DNA of 64,000 nt, from the NCBI RefSeq assembly GCF_030408575.1, contig NZ_CP047047.1, positions 1,909,991-1,973,990 of the forward strand. The letters are read 5' to 3'. The translations under genes were made by a program, and so were the position numbers. Below are positions 19,069 to 27,832 of the stretch, piece by piece; the stretch's first letter is position 1; the number at the start of each line of letters is the position of its first letter. The notes under the pieces were generated by a model. That model worked only from the letters and a program-made list of their open reading frames with translations, ran no database searches and had not been told where the DNA came from. The stretch is from Corynebacterium auris. Lineage in GTDB: Bacteria; Actinomycetota; Actinomycetes; Mycobacteriales; Mycobacteriaceae.

Positions 19069-19842
19069 CTAGCCGAAGCGGCCGGCGATGTAGTCCTCGG
19101 TTTCCTTCTTCTCCGGGTTCTCGAAGATGGTGGTGGTGTCGTTGAACTCCACCAGGTGGCCCGGCTTGCCGGTGGCCTCGAGGGAGAAGAAAGCGGTCTT
19201 GTCGGACACGCGCGCCGCCTGCTGCATGTTGTGGGTCACGATGACGATGGTGTACTCGTTCTTCAGCTCGTGGATGAGGTCCTCAACCGCCAGGGTGGAG
19301 ATCGGGTCCAGAGCGGAGCACGGCTCGTCCATGAGCAGCACCTCGGGGCGCACCGCGATGGCGCGGGCGATGCAGAGGCGCTGCTGCTGACCACCCGAGA
19401 GGCCGCCGCCCGGCTTGTCCAGGCGGTCCTTGACCTCCTCCCAGAGGTTGGCGCCGCGCAGGGACTCCTCGGCGACCTCCTTGAGCTTCTTCTTGTTCTT
19501 CTCACCGGCCAGGGTCAGGCCGGCGACCACGTTGTCCTCGATGGACATCGTGGGGAACGGGTTGGCCTTCTGGAACACCATGCCGATGGTGTTGCGCACG
19601 CCCACCGGGTCGACCTTCGCGCCGTAGATGTCGTTACCGTCCAGCAGGATCTGGCCCTTGACGGAGGCGTTCGGGATGACCTCGTGCATACGGTTGATGG
19701 TGCGCAAAACGGTGGACTTGCCGCAGCCGGAGGGGCCGATGAAGGCCGTAACGGCCTGGGCCGGGATCTTCATGTTGACGTTCTGCACGGCGTGGAAGTC
19801 GCCGTAGTAGATGTTGACGTCGTTAAGTTCAAGCTTGGACAT
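19069..19842 (-). CDS. pstB: Phosphate ABC transporter ATP-binding protein
   Basis: The 257-residue ATPase has Walker [13 protein letters not shown], the PstB-type segment [21 protein letters not shown], signature LSGGQQQRL and Walker [13 protein letters not shown]. It is the last gene of pstSCAB and powers high-affinity phosphate import. It follows pstA after about 30 bases. Length and motifs are normal for PstB. Confidence 0.97.
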   Translation of the reverse strand: MSKLELNDVNIYYGDFHAVQNVNMKIPAQAVTAFIGPSGCGKSTVLRTINRMHEVIPNASVKGQILLDGNDIYGAKVDPVGVRNTIGMVFQKANPFPTMSIEDNVVAGLTLAGEKNKKKLKEVAEESLRGANLWEEVKDRLDKPGGGLSGGQQQRLCIARAIAVRPEVLLMDEPCSALDPISTLAVEDLIHELKNEYTIVIVTHNMQQAARVSDKTAFFSLEATGKPGHLVEFNDTTTIFENPEKKETEDYIAGRFG

Positions 19843-19872
19843 CGAGTTTCTCCTCAGGAGTGATTGGGACGG

Positions 19873-20826
19873 TTACTTCTTCACCGAGAAGCGTGCGGCG
19901 ATGACGCGTGCCAGCAGGTTCAGGGCGACGACGATGATGACGAGGGTGAGGGCAGCGCCCCATAGCCTCTCGAGGGTGGGTTCGGTGGAGCCGGCCCGCC
20001 ACATGTCGAGCATGAACAGCGGCAGCGAGGACTGCGGCTCGCTGAACAGGCCCAGCCAGTTCAGGGCGGGGGTGGAGCCGACCAGGATCAGCACCGGCGC
20101 GGACTCACCCATGACGCGGGCAACGGCCAGCATGATGCCGGTGACGATGCCGGACAGGGCGGTGGGCAGCACGATGCGCACGATCGTCTTCCACTTGGGC
20201 ACGCCTAGGGCGTAGGAGGCTTCGCGTAGGTCCATCGGCACGACGCGCAGCATCTCCTCCGTGTTACGGACCACGATGGGGACCATCAGCAGGATCAGGG
20301 CAAGGGCCACGGCGAAGCCGGAGCGCTGCTGGCCGAGGATGGTGATCCAGAGGGCGTAGATGAACAGGGCGGCGACGATGGAGGGGACGCCGGAAAGGAT
20401 GTCCACCATGAAGGTGGTGACGCGGCCGAGGCGGTTGCCGTTGGCGTACTCCACCAGGTAGATGGCAGTGAACACGCCGATCGGGATGGAGATGACGGAG
20501 GCGACGAGGGTCTGCATCAGCGTACCGGCGATGGCGTGGAGGGCGCCGCCGCCCTCGGAACGCGCGCGGACGCCGACCATGTCTTCGGTCCACCACGCCG
20601 GGTCAACAATCGCGCTCCAGCCGCGGCCAACCACGGTGATCAGCAGCCACAGCAGCGGGATGAGGGCGATGATCATGCAGGCCCACATGAGGACGCTCAT
20701 GACCGAGTTGGTGGTCTTGCGGCCCGAGGAAATGTCGGCGAAGGGGCTGCCGGAGCCCTTCGCGGGGGCGGCGTCGGTGGCAGTGCCTGCGCCCGCGCCG
20801 GAATTATTCGGAAGTGCGGTGCTCAT
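19873..20826 (-). CDS. pstA: Phosphate ABC transporter permease PstA
   Basis: The 317-residue membrane protein has six hydrophobic segments and the binding-protein-dependent permease loop EASYALGVPKWKTIVRIVLPTA, which contacts PstB. The N-terminus carries a Gly/Ala-rich cytoplasmic extension of about 30 residues. It follows pstC after 16 bases. Confidence 0.96.
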   Translation of the reverse strand: MSTALPNNSGAGAGTATDAAPAKGSGSPFADISSGRKTTNSVMSVLMWACMIIALIPLLWLLITVVGRGWSAIVDPAWWTEDMVGVRARSEGGGALHAIAGTLMQTLVASVISIPIGVFTAIYLVEYANGNRLGRVTTFMVDILSGVPSIVAALFIYALWITILGQQRSGFAVALALILLMVPIVVRNTEEMLRVVPMDLREASYALGVPKWKTIVRIVLPTALSGIVTGIMLAVARVMGESAPVLILVGSTPALNWLGLFSEPQSSLPLFMLDMWRAGSTEPTLERLWGAALTLVIIVVALNLLARVIAARFSVKK

Positions 20827-20842
20827 TGTTTCGCGTCTCCCC

Positions 20843-21922
20843 TTACTTCTTGTTGACGATCGCGCGGGCGATCGAGTTGACGATAAAGGTCAGGATGAAC
20901 AGCACAAGACCAGCGGCGATGTAGGCGCCGGCACTGATGGCGTTGTTGAACTCGGCGGAGGCGTTCGCGATGTGGGTTGCGAAGGTCGAGCCGCCGTCGA
21001 AAAGCGAAGCGCGGAACTCAAGGCCCGGGGAGACGACCATGTACAGCGCCATGGTCTCACCGAGGGCGCGGCCGAGGCCAAGCATGGAACCCGCGATGTA
21101 GCCGGACAGGCCGAAGGGGATGACCGTGAGGCGGATAACCTCCCAGCGGGTCGCGCCGAGGGCGAGGGCCGCTTCGATTTGGCCGGGGGGCGTCTGCACG
21201 AACACCTCGCGCGCCGTCGCGGCGATGACGGGCAGGATCATGACGGCCAGGACGATGCCACCGGTGAGGACGTTGCGGCCCGTCGCGAAGGAAGGAGAGT
21301 TCTGGTAGTGGGCGAAGAGGAAGAAGTCCCCGCCCCAGGAGTTGATCCACTCGTAGAAGCCGCCGAGCGCCGGGCCGAGCACCTGCGCGCCCCAGAGGCC
21401 GTAGACGATCGACGGGACGGCGGCGAGCATGTCCACCAGCGTGCCCAGCGGACGCACCAGCTGCTTCGGCGCGTAGTTGGAGAGGAACAGCGCGATGCCG
21501 AGCGCGATGGGCATGGCCAGGATCAGGGCGATGAGCGAGATCATGACCGTGAAGAAGAACAGGTTCGGGATACCGAACTGCATCTGGTCAAGGTTCGCGG
21601 TCTGCCACTGGCCGGTGTAGGTGAAGAAGCCGATCAGGCCGCCCTCGTTGCGCATCAGGGGCGGCACCGCCTGGATGAGCAGGAACAGGCCGATAGCGGC
21701 GATGATGATGGTGATCAGGGCCGAGGACGCGGTGGAGAAGAACTCGAACACGCGGTCGCCCGGGCGCTTCACGCCCTGCGGGGCGGTGGCACCGGAGTTT
21801 TCCTTGGGGGCGTCGGGAGAGAGGGTGGGCACTCCAGTGGAGCTTGGGAGGACCGAATTCTCCGCCGCACCCGACCCGGCGCGGCGGTCATCGTGGGGGG
21901 AAGGCAGGTCGTTATCAGCCAT
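20843..21922 (-). CDS. pstC: Phosphate ABC transporter permease PstC
   Basis: The 359-residue membrane protein has six main hydrophobic segments and the permease loop LALGATRWEVIRLTVIPFG. The first 50 residues are polar and disordered-looking. ATG 21922 and GTG 21928 are both possible starts after an AAGGA site. It is separated from pstS by about 170 bases that hold a GC-rich hairpin, so it is likely transcribed partly by read-through from pstS. Confidence 0.96.
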   Translation of the reverse strand: MADNDLPSPHDDRRAGSGAAENSVLPSSTGVPTLSPDAPKENSGATAPQGVKRPGDRVFEFFSTASSALITIIIAAIGLFLLIQAVPPLMRNEGGLIGFFTYTGQWQTANLDQMQFGIPNLFFFTVMISLIALILAMPIALGIALFLSNYAPKQLVRPLGTLVDMLAAVPSIVYGLWGAQVLGPALGGFYEWINSWGGDFFLFAHYQNSPSFATGRNVLTGGIVLAVMILPVIAATAREVFVQTPPGQIEAALALGATRWEVIRLTVIPFGLSGYIAGSMLGLGRALGETMALYMVVSPGLEFRASLFDGGSTFATHIANASAEFNNAISAGAYIAAGLVLFILTFIVNSIARAIVNKK

Positions 21923-22012
21923 GGTCACGAATCCTTATGGTGAATTGCTGGAGCGGGGGTTCCCGCGGGAAATAAAGTCCGTGGCACGCCGTCACCGACG
22001 GGGCCGGTACAT

Positions 22013-22057
22013 AAAAGTGCCCCCCGGGGTCCGCGGGACTGGTCGGGGGGCAAACTT
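22013..22057 (-). terminator. Intra-operon hairpin between pstS and pstC
   Basis: On the minus strand TTTGCCCCCCG and CGGGGGGCAC form a strong stem followed by TTTTA, about 40 bases after the pstS stop. It can act as a partial terminator or RNA stabiliser, giving more pstS than pstCAB transcript, a common arrangement for binding-protein genes. Confidence 0.75.
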
Positions 22058-22094
22058 TTCGCCCGCACTCTATGCGGGGTGGGGTGTGACGTGC

Positions 22095-23231
22095 TTAGCC
22101 GAGGGCTTCGACAGCGTCGCGCAGGCGGTCAAGGTGAGCGCCCTGCACCGGGATGTAGCCTTCGTTGGCGAGCTCGTCATCCTGGGAGTCCAGGGCGACG
22201 GTGAGGAAGTCCTTGACCATGTTGGAGGTCGCCTCGTCGTAGCCGGCGGAGCAGACGATCTCGTAGGTGGTCAGAACCAACGGGTAGTTGTCGGCCTCGT
22301 CGGTGGCGAACAGGGCGTCGGAGTCGACGACCATGTTGTGGCCCTCGGTGAGGAAGGTCAGGTTGTCGAGGGCGTTGGTGACGGTCTCCTCGTTGAGCTC
22401 AACCGGGCCGTTGCCGAAGTCGATGTTGGCGATGTTCTCGGCGAAGCCGGCCTCAACGTAGGTGATGGCACCCGGGGTGGAGTTGACCTGGTCGATGACA
22501 CCGGTGGAGCCGTTCGCGCCGGCGCCCACGGCGGCCGGGAAGGCCTTGCCGGAGCCCTCCCACTTACCGTCGGAAGCGACGGCGAGGAAGTGCTGGAAGT
22601 TCTCGGTGGTACCGGACTCGTCGGAGCGGTAGATGACGGAGATCTCCTCGTCCGGCAGCTCGGCGCCCGGGTTCGCCTCGGCGATCTTCGGGTCGTTCCA
22701 CTGGGTGATCTCGCCCTGGAAGATCTCGACGATGTTGTCAACGGTCAGGTTGAGGTCGTCGACACCCTCGAGGTTGTAGGCGATAGCAACCGGGCCGATG
22801 ACGAGGGGCAGGTGCCATGCCTCGTTGCCGCCGCAGCGCTCGGTGGCCTGCTCGGCCTCGTCGTCCTTCAGGGCGGAGTCGGAGCCGGCGAAGGTTGCCT
22901 GCTCCGCGAGGAAGTTCCTGATGCCGTTACCGGAACCGGTGGCGTTGTAGGCGAGGTTCGCGCCCGGAACCTCCTCGGAGTAGCGGGAGCCGAAGTAGTC
23001 CATCGCGTTCTGCTGCGAGGTCGCGCCCTCGGCGACGAGCTGGCCGGTCTGGCCGCTGAGGCCTTCGGCTGCCTCTTCGTTGTTCTCGTTTTCGGCAGGC
23101 TCAGAGGTCTCGGCTGCTTCGTTGTTGGTGTTGTCCTCGGGCTGCTCTTCTTCGCCACAAGCCACGAGAGACACGGAGGAGAGTGCGAGCACGCTGGCCA
23201 CAGCAGCGGTGCGCTTGAAGTTGCGAATCAC
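22095..23231 (-). CDS. pstS: Phosphate-binding lipoprotein PstS
   Basis: The 378-residue protein has a lipoprotein signal peptide with lipobox LVAC (Cys25), an acidic Glu/Asn-rich linker (about 26-65), and a PstS binding domain with GATSQQNAMDYFGSRY, ATGSGNGIRNFL, and YRSDESGTTENFQHFL, which hold phosphate-binding Ser/Thr residues. It is anchored outside the membrane and feeds PstCAB. First gene of the pst operon, preceded by four GTTAAC-type repeats about 150-190 bases upstream. Confidence 0.96.
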   Translation of the reverse strand: MIRNFKRTAAVASVLALSSVSLVACGEEEQPEDNTNNEAAETSEPAENENNEEAAEGLSGQTGQLVAEGATSQQNAMDYFGSRYSEEVPGANLAYNATGSGNGIRNFLAEQATFAGSDSALKDDEAEQATERCGGNEAWHLPLVIGPVAIAYNLEGVDDLNLTVDNIVEIFQGEITQWNDPKIAEANPGAELPDEEISVIYRSDESGTTENFQHFLAVASDGKWEGSGKAFPAAVGAGANGSTGVIDQVNSTPGAITYVEAGFAENIANIDFGNGPVELNEETVTNALDNLTFLTEGHNMVVDSDALFATDEADNYPLVLTTYEIVCSAGYDEATSNMVKDFLTVALDSQDDELANEGYIPVQGAHLDRLRDAVEALG

Positions 23232-23376
23232 TGGTTACCTTTCGGGTCCTAAATGTAGATGATCTCCGAGCATCGGAATGCAGAGGTATTAGCACCCTCC
23301 AGACTGACCGCACTGCGGGCACACCCCGGTGGGGCAATCTTCCGATTACTCACACAGGACAACGTACGAAACAAGA

Positions 23377-23416
23377 GTTAACTGGAAGTAACCTCGGGAG
23401 TTAACTCTCGGTTAAC
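23377..23416. promoter_or_regulatory. Tandem PhoP/PhoR-type boxes upstream of pstS
   Basis: GTTAAC-like units start at 23377 (GTTAAC), 23388 (GTAACC), 23400 (GTTAAC) and 23411 (GTTAAC), a spacing of 11, 12 and 11 bases. Direct repeats at one helical turn are typical of OmpR/PhoB-family regulators, and corynebacterial PhoR binds loosely conserved 8-bp tandem repeats at its targets. The repeats lie between divergently placed pstS and the end of mshD. Assignment to PhoR is inferred. Confidence 0.65.
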
Positions 23417-23442
23417 ATTGCACATCGTGCAGGTAGACGGGC

Positions 23443-24303
23443 TTACAAGGTAGGTGTTACGTACACCACGTGCGACTCACGCACCGCGAAACCCATCTGC
23501 CGGTAGCGCCGCACAGCCGGCTCGTTGTCAGCCTCGACGTACAGGATGACCTGCTCTAACCCCTGCTCGACCAGACTGTTGAGCCCGACGGATAACAGTG
23601 GTCCCCCCAGTCCCCTCCCCCGGTGCTCCGAGGCCAGGCCAACCACGTACACCTCGCCCACCCCGTCGGGGTGGACCTTGGTCCAGTGGAACCCGGCCAT
23701 GTCCTCGCCCTGGTAGATGAACCACACCCCGGCGGGGTCGAACCAGTCCGTGTCCATCCCCTGGTGCAGCCTCTCCAGATCCCAGCCGCGCTGCTCCGGG
23801 TGCCACGAGAAGGCGTCGTTGTTCACGGCGAGCCACTGCTGTTCCACGCTCTCGCGCCCCCACCTGCGGGCGGCCTCCTCGTAGTTCAGCGCCTCGTAGC
23901 CTGCCGGAACCTCCTCGCGCGCCGCCGCCTGGAGCTCGCTGCCGCCAATCCCCATGACGAGGAGCTCGCGGGTAACCCGCAGCGACAGCGCGCGCGCCGC
24001 CTCCTGCGCGGCGGGCACGTTGCCGTGCGCCCACAGGCCCGCCTTGTCGTTCGCGGCGAGGACCTGTCTGACCAGGGCCGTGCCGTGGCCGCGGCGCCGC
24101 GCCGCGGGGCGGACCGCGAGCTCTGCGCTGCCGTCGGGCGCCAGCGCCGCGAGCCCCACGAGCTCGCCGTTGTCGCGGCGCTCGAAGTGCCGGTGGCCGA
24201 GGTCCTCCTCGAGGCCGCGGACGAAGGCCTCCGAGAAGGGCGCAACACCGTCGTGCTTTTCGGCCTCGCCGAGGAGCTGTTTGCGTTCTTCGATGTTCGT
24301 CAT
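23443..24303 (-). CDS. mshD: Mycothiol synthase
   Basis: MshD acetylates the cysteinyl amine of Cys-GlcN-Ins, the last step of mycothiol synthesis; mycothiol is the main thiol of Actinobacteria. The 286-residue protein has two GNAT domains. The N-terminal one (about 40-130) has VRPAARRRGHGTALV; the C-terminal one (about 145-284) has VYVVGLASEHRGRGLGGPLL with a full acetyl-CoA loop and ends in RYRQMGFAVRESHVVY. It lies upstream of the pst promoter, divergent from the DUF2993 gene. Confidence 0.95.
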   Translation of the reverse strand: MTNIEERKQLLGEAEKHDGVAPFSEAFVRGLEEDLGHRHFERRDNGELVGLAALAPDGSAELAVRPAARRRGHGTALVRQVLAANDKAGLWAHGNVPAAQEAARALSLRVTRELLVMGIGGSELQAAAREEVPAGYEALNYEEAARRWGRESVEQQWLAVNNDAFSWHPEQRGWDLERLHQGMDTDWFDPAGVWFIYQGEDMAGFHWTKVHPDGVGEVYVVGLASEHRGRGLGGPLLSVGLNSLVEQGLEQVILYVEADNEPAVRRYRQMGFAVRESHVVYVTPTL

Positions 24304-24323
24304 GCGGCCAGGCTACGGTACTA

Positions 24324-25112
24324 ATGAATACCGTGAGCTCGCGCAGGAAAACGTCGGTAAAACCGCTCTGGGTGGCGCTCGCCGTCATCGCGGGCGCAGT
24401 GCTTCTCGCGCTCGCCGCGGACACGGCTTTGGCCTCCCGCGCGGAAAACCGCTTGTCGCAGCGCGCCCAGGTAGCCGATGGCCTGCCCGAAGCGCCCGAG
24501 GTCTACATCGCGGGTTTCCCCTTCCTCGCCTCGCTTCTGACCAATTCCGTCCCCCGCGTGAGCGTCACTGCCCTCGACGCCCCCGTCGAGGGGATCGGCA
24601 TTGTCAACGCCACCGCGGAGGCCATCGACATCGACCTCGCGGGCGGGCACGCTCTCAACGCGGAGTTCGAGGGCGGCGAGGCCGCGACCGTGCGCCGCCG
24701 CGTCCGCCTCGACGGCGTGGCCCTCGGCGAGCTACTCGGCATGACGGACCTGGACATCTCGAACCCCTACGACATCTCCCCCCGCGGCGGCCCCGCCAGC
24801 GAGGTGCTGCTCACGGCAACCCCACCGGGCATGGCGGAGCAGGTTCGCGTGGTGGCCACGCTGCGCCTGGTAGACGGGGTTTTTCACATGCGCCCGAGCA
24901 CGCTTGACGACGCCCCCTCCGGCGCCGACACCGACTCCGTCCTGAGCGCCTTCACCCTGACCCTCGACACGCGTGACCTGCCCCTCGGCGGGCCGGCCGA
25001 CCTGGTGCAGGTCTCCGGCGGCTCCATCGAGTTCTCCCGCGACCAGATCAACGTCACGCTGAGTCTCGACGACCTCTCCCCGCTCGCGCGCAGTGTCGAG
25101 GCGGCTGGGTAG
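24324..25112 (+). CDS. DUF2993 (LmeA-like) membrane-anchored protein
   Basis: The 262-residue protein has an N-terminal membrane anchor (about 15-35) and an extracytoplasmic domain of the DUF2993 type: YIAGFPFLASLLTNSVPRVSV, then repeated beta strands with VRLDGVALGELLG and ISLDDLSP-like endings. The M. tuberculosis relative LmeA binds phospholipids and helps lipomannan maturation; whether this protein does so is inferred. A -10-like TACTAAT sits directly at the start, suggesting a leaderless or nearly leaderless mRNA. ATG 24324 or GTG 24333 may be used. Confidence 0.85.
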   Translation: MNTVSSRRKTSVKPLWVALAVIAGAVLLALAADTALASRAENRLSQRAQVADGLPEAPEVYIAGFPFLASLLTNSVPRVSVTALDAPVEGIGIVNATAEAIDIDLAGGHALNAEFEGGEAATVRRRVRLDGVALGELLGMTDLDISNPYDISPRGGPASEVLLTATPPGMAEQVRVVATLRLVDGVFHMRPSTLDDAPSGADTDSVLSAFTLTLDTRDLPLGGPADLVQVSGGSIEFSRDQINVTLSLDDLSPLARSVEAAG

Positions 25113-25122
25113 TGTTGCGGGC

Positions 25123-25782
25123 ATGAGCGACAACACCGAGCACAACCCTTCCCCGGACCGCTCCCACGGCCTCGACGGCAACGAGGCCGTTAACCTCGCG
25201 GCCGAGCAGTCGAAGCAGACGGCCCACCGCAACATCCCGGGGCTGGGCTTCGCGGACCTCCCCCTCCCGGACGACACCGCGAACCTGCGCCAGGGGCCCT
25301 CGCTTCACGACGGCCTCCTCGCCCTGCTCCCCCTCGTCGGCGTGTGGTCGGGCTCCGGGCAGGCCAACGACAACGGAACCGAGTACGCCTTCGGCCAGCA
25401 GCTGGTCATCTCCCACGACGGGGAGAACTACCTGCGCTTCGAATCGCGCACGTGGCGCCTCGACTCCGAAGGCAAGCCGGCCGGGCCTGACCAGCGCGAG
25501 GTCGGCTTCTGGCGTATCTCCCTGACCGACGAGATCGAGCTCACCCTGACGAACTCCCGCGGCCTCGTGGAAATCATGTACGGCGAGCCCCTCAACGAGC
25601 GCGCCTGGCAGGTCCAGAGCGCCTCCACGATCGTCACCGCCACGGGCCCGGAGACCCACGGGCCGGGCAAGCGCCTCTACGGGCTAATGCCCAACAACAA
25701 CCTCGGGTGGGTGGACGAGCGCGCCGTCGGCGGGGAGCTCGTCCCCTACATGTCGGCGGAGCTTAGGCGCGTCGCCGGCTAG
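25123..25782 (+). CDS. Ferric nitrobindin-like protein lacking the heme-ligand His
   Basis: The 219-residue protein is a DUF1794/nitrobindin-family beta-barrel (about 60-215). It shows the hallmark GVWSGSG (GxWxGxG), the YLRFESRTWRLDSEG and EVGFWRI strands and a C-terminal AELRRVAG. In heme-binding nitrobindins a His near the C-terminus ligates iron (PHL-type). Here the position reads VPYMSAELRR, with Tyr in its place, as known for corynebacterial members. Heme binding is therefore doubtful. The first 45 residues are a polar extension. It follows the DUF2993 gene closely on the same strand. Confidence 0.9.
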   Translation: MSDNTEHNPSPDRSHGLDGNEAVNLAAEQSKQTAHRNIPGLGFADLPLPDDTANLRQGPSLHDGLLALLPLVGVWSGSGQANDNGTEYAFGQQLVISHDGENYLRFESRTWRLDSEGKPAGPDQREVGFWRISLTDEIELTLTNSRGLVEIMYGEPLNERAWQVQSASTIVTATGPETHGPGKRLYGLMPNNNLGWVDERAVGGELVPYMSAELRRVAG

Positions 25783-26687
25783 TCGGGGTGGGCGGCGAGG
25801 GAGGCGTCGATAAGCTTGGCTACCTCTTTCTCGTTGTCCGGGGTGGAAAGCTGCGTGCCGTCGAGGTGCGTGACGCGCACACCGCGGCGCACCGAGCTGA
25901 CGAGCCAGACCGACTGCGCCGAGTGCAGGTCGTCGACGTAGAGCGGCTTGGCTTTGCAGCGCCACCCCTGCGCGGCTGCGTGGTCGAAGACGGCCTGGAT
26001 CGTCGTGCCCGGCAGGACGTCCGGGCCCGCCTCCGGGGTGCGCAGGCGGCCGCCCTTCTTGACCACGAGCACCGTCGAGGTCGCGCCTTCGAGCACCCGG
26101 CCGGTTGCCGGGTCGATGTAGATGATGTCGTCGAAGCCGTGCTCGCGCGCCCAGCGCAGCGCCGCCATGGTGGCCGTGTAATTCAGTGTTTTCGCGCCGA
26201 GCGCCAGCCACGGGGCGCTGCCGTCGCCGGTATCGACGCTGTAACCGCGGCCCGTAGTCATCGCCTTGACGCCCTTCTTGCGCAGCCGCGCCAGCTCCGG
26301 GTCCGGCGGGCGCACCGTCAGCCACGCCGTGGGCACGCCGGTAGAGGCGCGCCCCCGACTCATGGTCCAGGCGCAGGCGGCCTCGGTCTCCCCGTGCTCG
26401 CGCACGTAGTCCGCGACAGCGTCTCGCGTGGCCGCCCGCCACTGCTCGCCGCGCGGCTCCGGCAGATCCAGCTGGGCGGCCGAGCGGCGGAAGCGCTCCA
26501 AATGCTTCTCCAGGTTCACGGGGCGGCCGTCTTTGACCAGGATCGTCTCAAAAATTCCGTCGCCGCGCGTGACCACCGCGTCATCCCAGAAGACGTGCGG
26601 CATGTTCGCATTCTGGCGGCGCACCGAGCCCCCGAAGGGCTCCACGAGGTAGATCACGGGCTGGGGCGGGACGAGAGGGTGGGCCAT
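25779..26687 (-). CDS. pabC: Aminodeoxychorismate lyase (class IV PLP aminotransferase family)
   Basis: The 302-residue fold-type IV PLP protein has RGDGIFET near 41-48, the PLP-lysine segment GAKTLNY (Lys166), and EGATSTV (about 200-206). Lyases of this family release 4-aminobenzoate for folate; branched-chain or D-amino acid aminotransferases are close relatives, so the reaction is probable rather than certain. It is convergent with the nitrobindin-like gene (overlap of four bases) and divergent from ygfZ. A -10-like CATAAT lies about 9 bases before the ATG, suggesting a leaderless transcript. Confidence 0.85.
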   Translation of the reverse strand: MAHPLVPPQPVIYLVEPFGGSVRRQNANMPHVFWDDAVVTRGDGIFETILVKDGRPVNLEKHLERFRRSAAQLDLPEPRGEQWRAATRDAVADYVREHGETEAACAWTMSRGRASTGVPTAWLTVRPPDPELARLRKKGVKAMTTGRGYSVDTGDGSAPWLALGAKTLNYTATMAALRWAREHGFDDIIYIDPATGRVLEGATSTVLVVKKGGRLRTPEAGPDVLPGTTIQAVFDHAAAQGWRCKAKPLYVDDLHSAQSVWLVSSVRRGVRVTHLDGTQLSTPDNEKEVAKLIDASLAAHPD

Positions 26688-26718
26688 GGCGCCCCATTAT
26701 GCACGTATGATCGACGCC

Positions 26719-27819
26719 GTGACTGCTGAGACCGAGGACAACCCGTACCGTTCCCCGCTCCTGACGCGCCCGGGCGCAGTGGAGCTTCCCGACGCCGCGA
26801 CCTCGCCACTCGACGCCGACGGCGTGGCCTGGCACTACGGCGACCCGCTGGGCGAGCAGCGCGCCCTAGCCACCGGGCCCATACTCGTCGACCGCTCCCA
26901 CCGCGCCGTCATCGCCGTCTCCGGCCCCGACGCCCCCTCCTTCTTAAACAACCTCCTTTCGCAGAAGCTTGACGACGCCCCACCGGCCTTCTCCGGAGCC
27001 GCCCTCGACCTGGACATCCGCGGGCACATCCTCCACCACGCCGACGTCTACGTCGACGGCGCCACCTACTACCTCGACCTGCCCCGCCGCCAGCAGGCCA
27101 CCTTCGTGGACTTCCTGCGCCGCATGGTCTTCTGGTCCGAGGTCACCATCGAAGAAACCGACCTGGGCATCCTCACCGTCCTCTCCCCCACCGAGCCGCC
27201 CATCCCGGACTGCGTGTTTTCCCGCCGCGTCCCCGGGTGGACCTCCCCCGGGCGCTGGGACGTCGCCGTCGAGCGCCGCGACATCCCCCGCGCCGCCGAG
27301 GAGTTCACGCGCGCCGGCGGCCAGCTCGCCGGGCTCATGGCCTTCACCGCCGAACGCGTACGCGCCGGAGAACCAGAGCTGGGCATCGACCTTGACGACA
27401 AAGCAATCCCCCACGAGGCCCCGCGCCTGATCAACCGCGGCGAGCACGTCGGCGCCGTGCACCTGGCCAAGGGGTGCTACCGCGGGCAGGAGACCGTCGC
27501 GCGCGTGGAAAACCTCGGACGCTCCCCGCGCCTCCTCGTCCTGCTTCACCTCGACGGCTCCGCCCCCGTCGACCCAGTGCCGGGCGCGGAGCTCACCCTG
27601 GGCGGGCGCAAGGTGGGCCGACTCGGCACCGTCGTGCACGACGCCGACTACGGCCCCATCGCCCTTGCGCTGGTCAAACGCTCCGCGATCGGCCAGGGCG
27701 ACCTCACCGCCGAAGGAGAAGCGCCGGTCTCCGCGAGCATCGACCCCGACTCGCTGCCCACCGACGAGGGCGAGAAGGCCGGCCGCAAAGCCGTGGAAAA
27801 GCTGCGCGGCCCGCAGTAG
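26719..27819 (+). CDS. ygfZ: Folate-binding protein YgfZ (GcvT-like)
   Basis: YgfZ binds tetrahydrofolate and helps iron-sulfur cluster enzymes. The 366-residue protein has the family hallmark KGCYRGQETVARVENLG (about 249-265) and a GcvT-like N-terminal part. I place the start at GTG 26719 because TATGAT at 26705-26710 looks like a -10 element for a leaderless mRNA; ATG 26707 and ATG 26686 are alternatives, the latter overlapping the divergent pabC start. Pairing with pabC (folate precursor synthesis) is conserved in corynebacteria. Confidence 0.9.
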   Translation: MTAETEDNPYRSPLLTRPGAVELPDAATSPLDADGVAWHYGDPLGEQRALATGPILVDRSHRAVIAVSGPDAPSFLNNLLSQKLDDAPPAFSGAALDLDIRGHILHHADVYVDGATYYLDLPRRQQATFVDFLRRMVFWSEVTIEETDLGILTVLSPTEPPIPDCVFSRRVPGWTSPGRWDVAVERRDIPRAAEEFTRAGGQLAGLMAFTAERVRAGEPELGIDLDDKAIPHEAPRLINRGEHVGAVHLAKGCYRGQETVARVENLGRSPRLLVLLHLDGSAPVDPVPGAELTLGGRKVGRLGTVVHDADYGPIALALVKRSAIGQGDLTAEGEAPVSASIDPDSLPTDEGEKAGRKAVEKLRGPQ

Positions 27820-27832
27820 CGGGGTGCGCTCT

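Noticed and set aside
20462..21943. Long plus-strand frame opposite pstC/pstA
   Set aside because: Shadow of GC-rich codon bias; no ribosome site or protein family.
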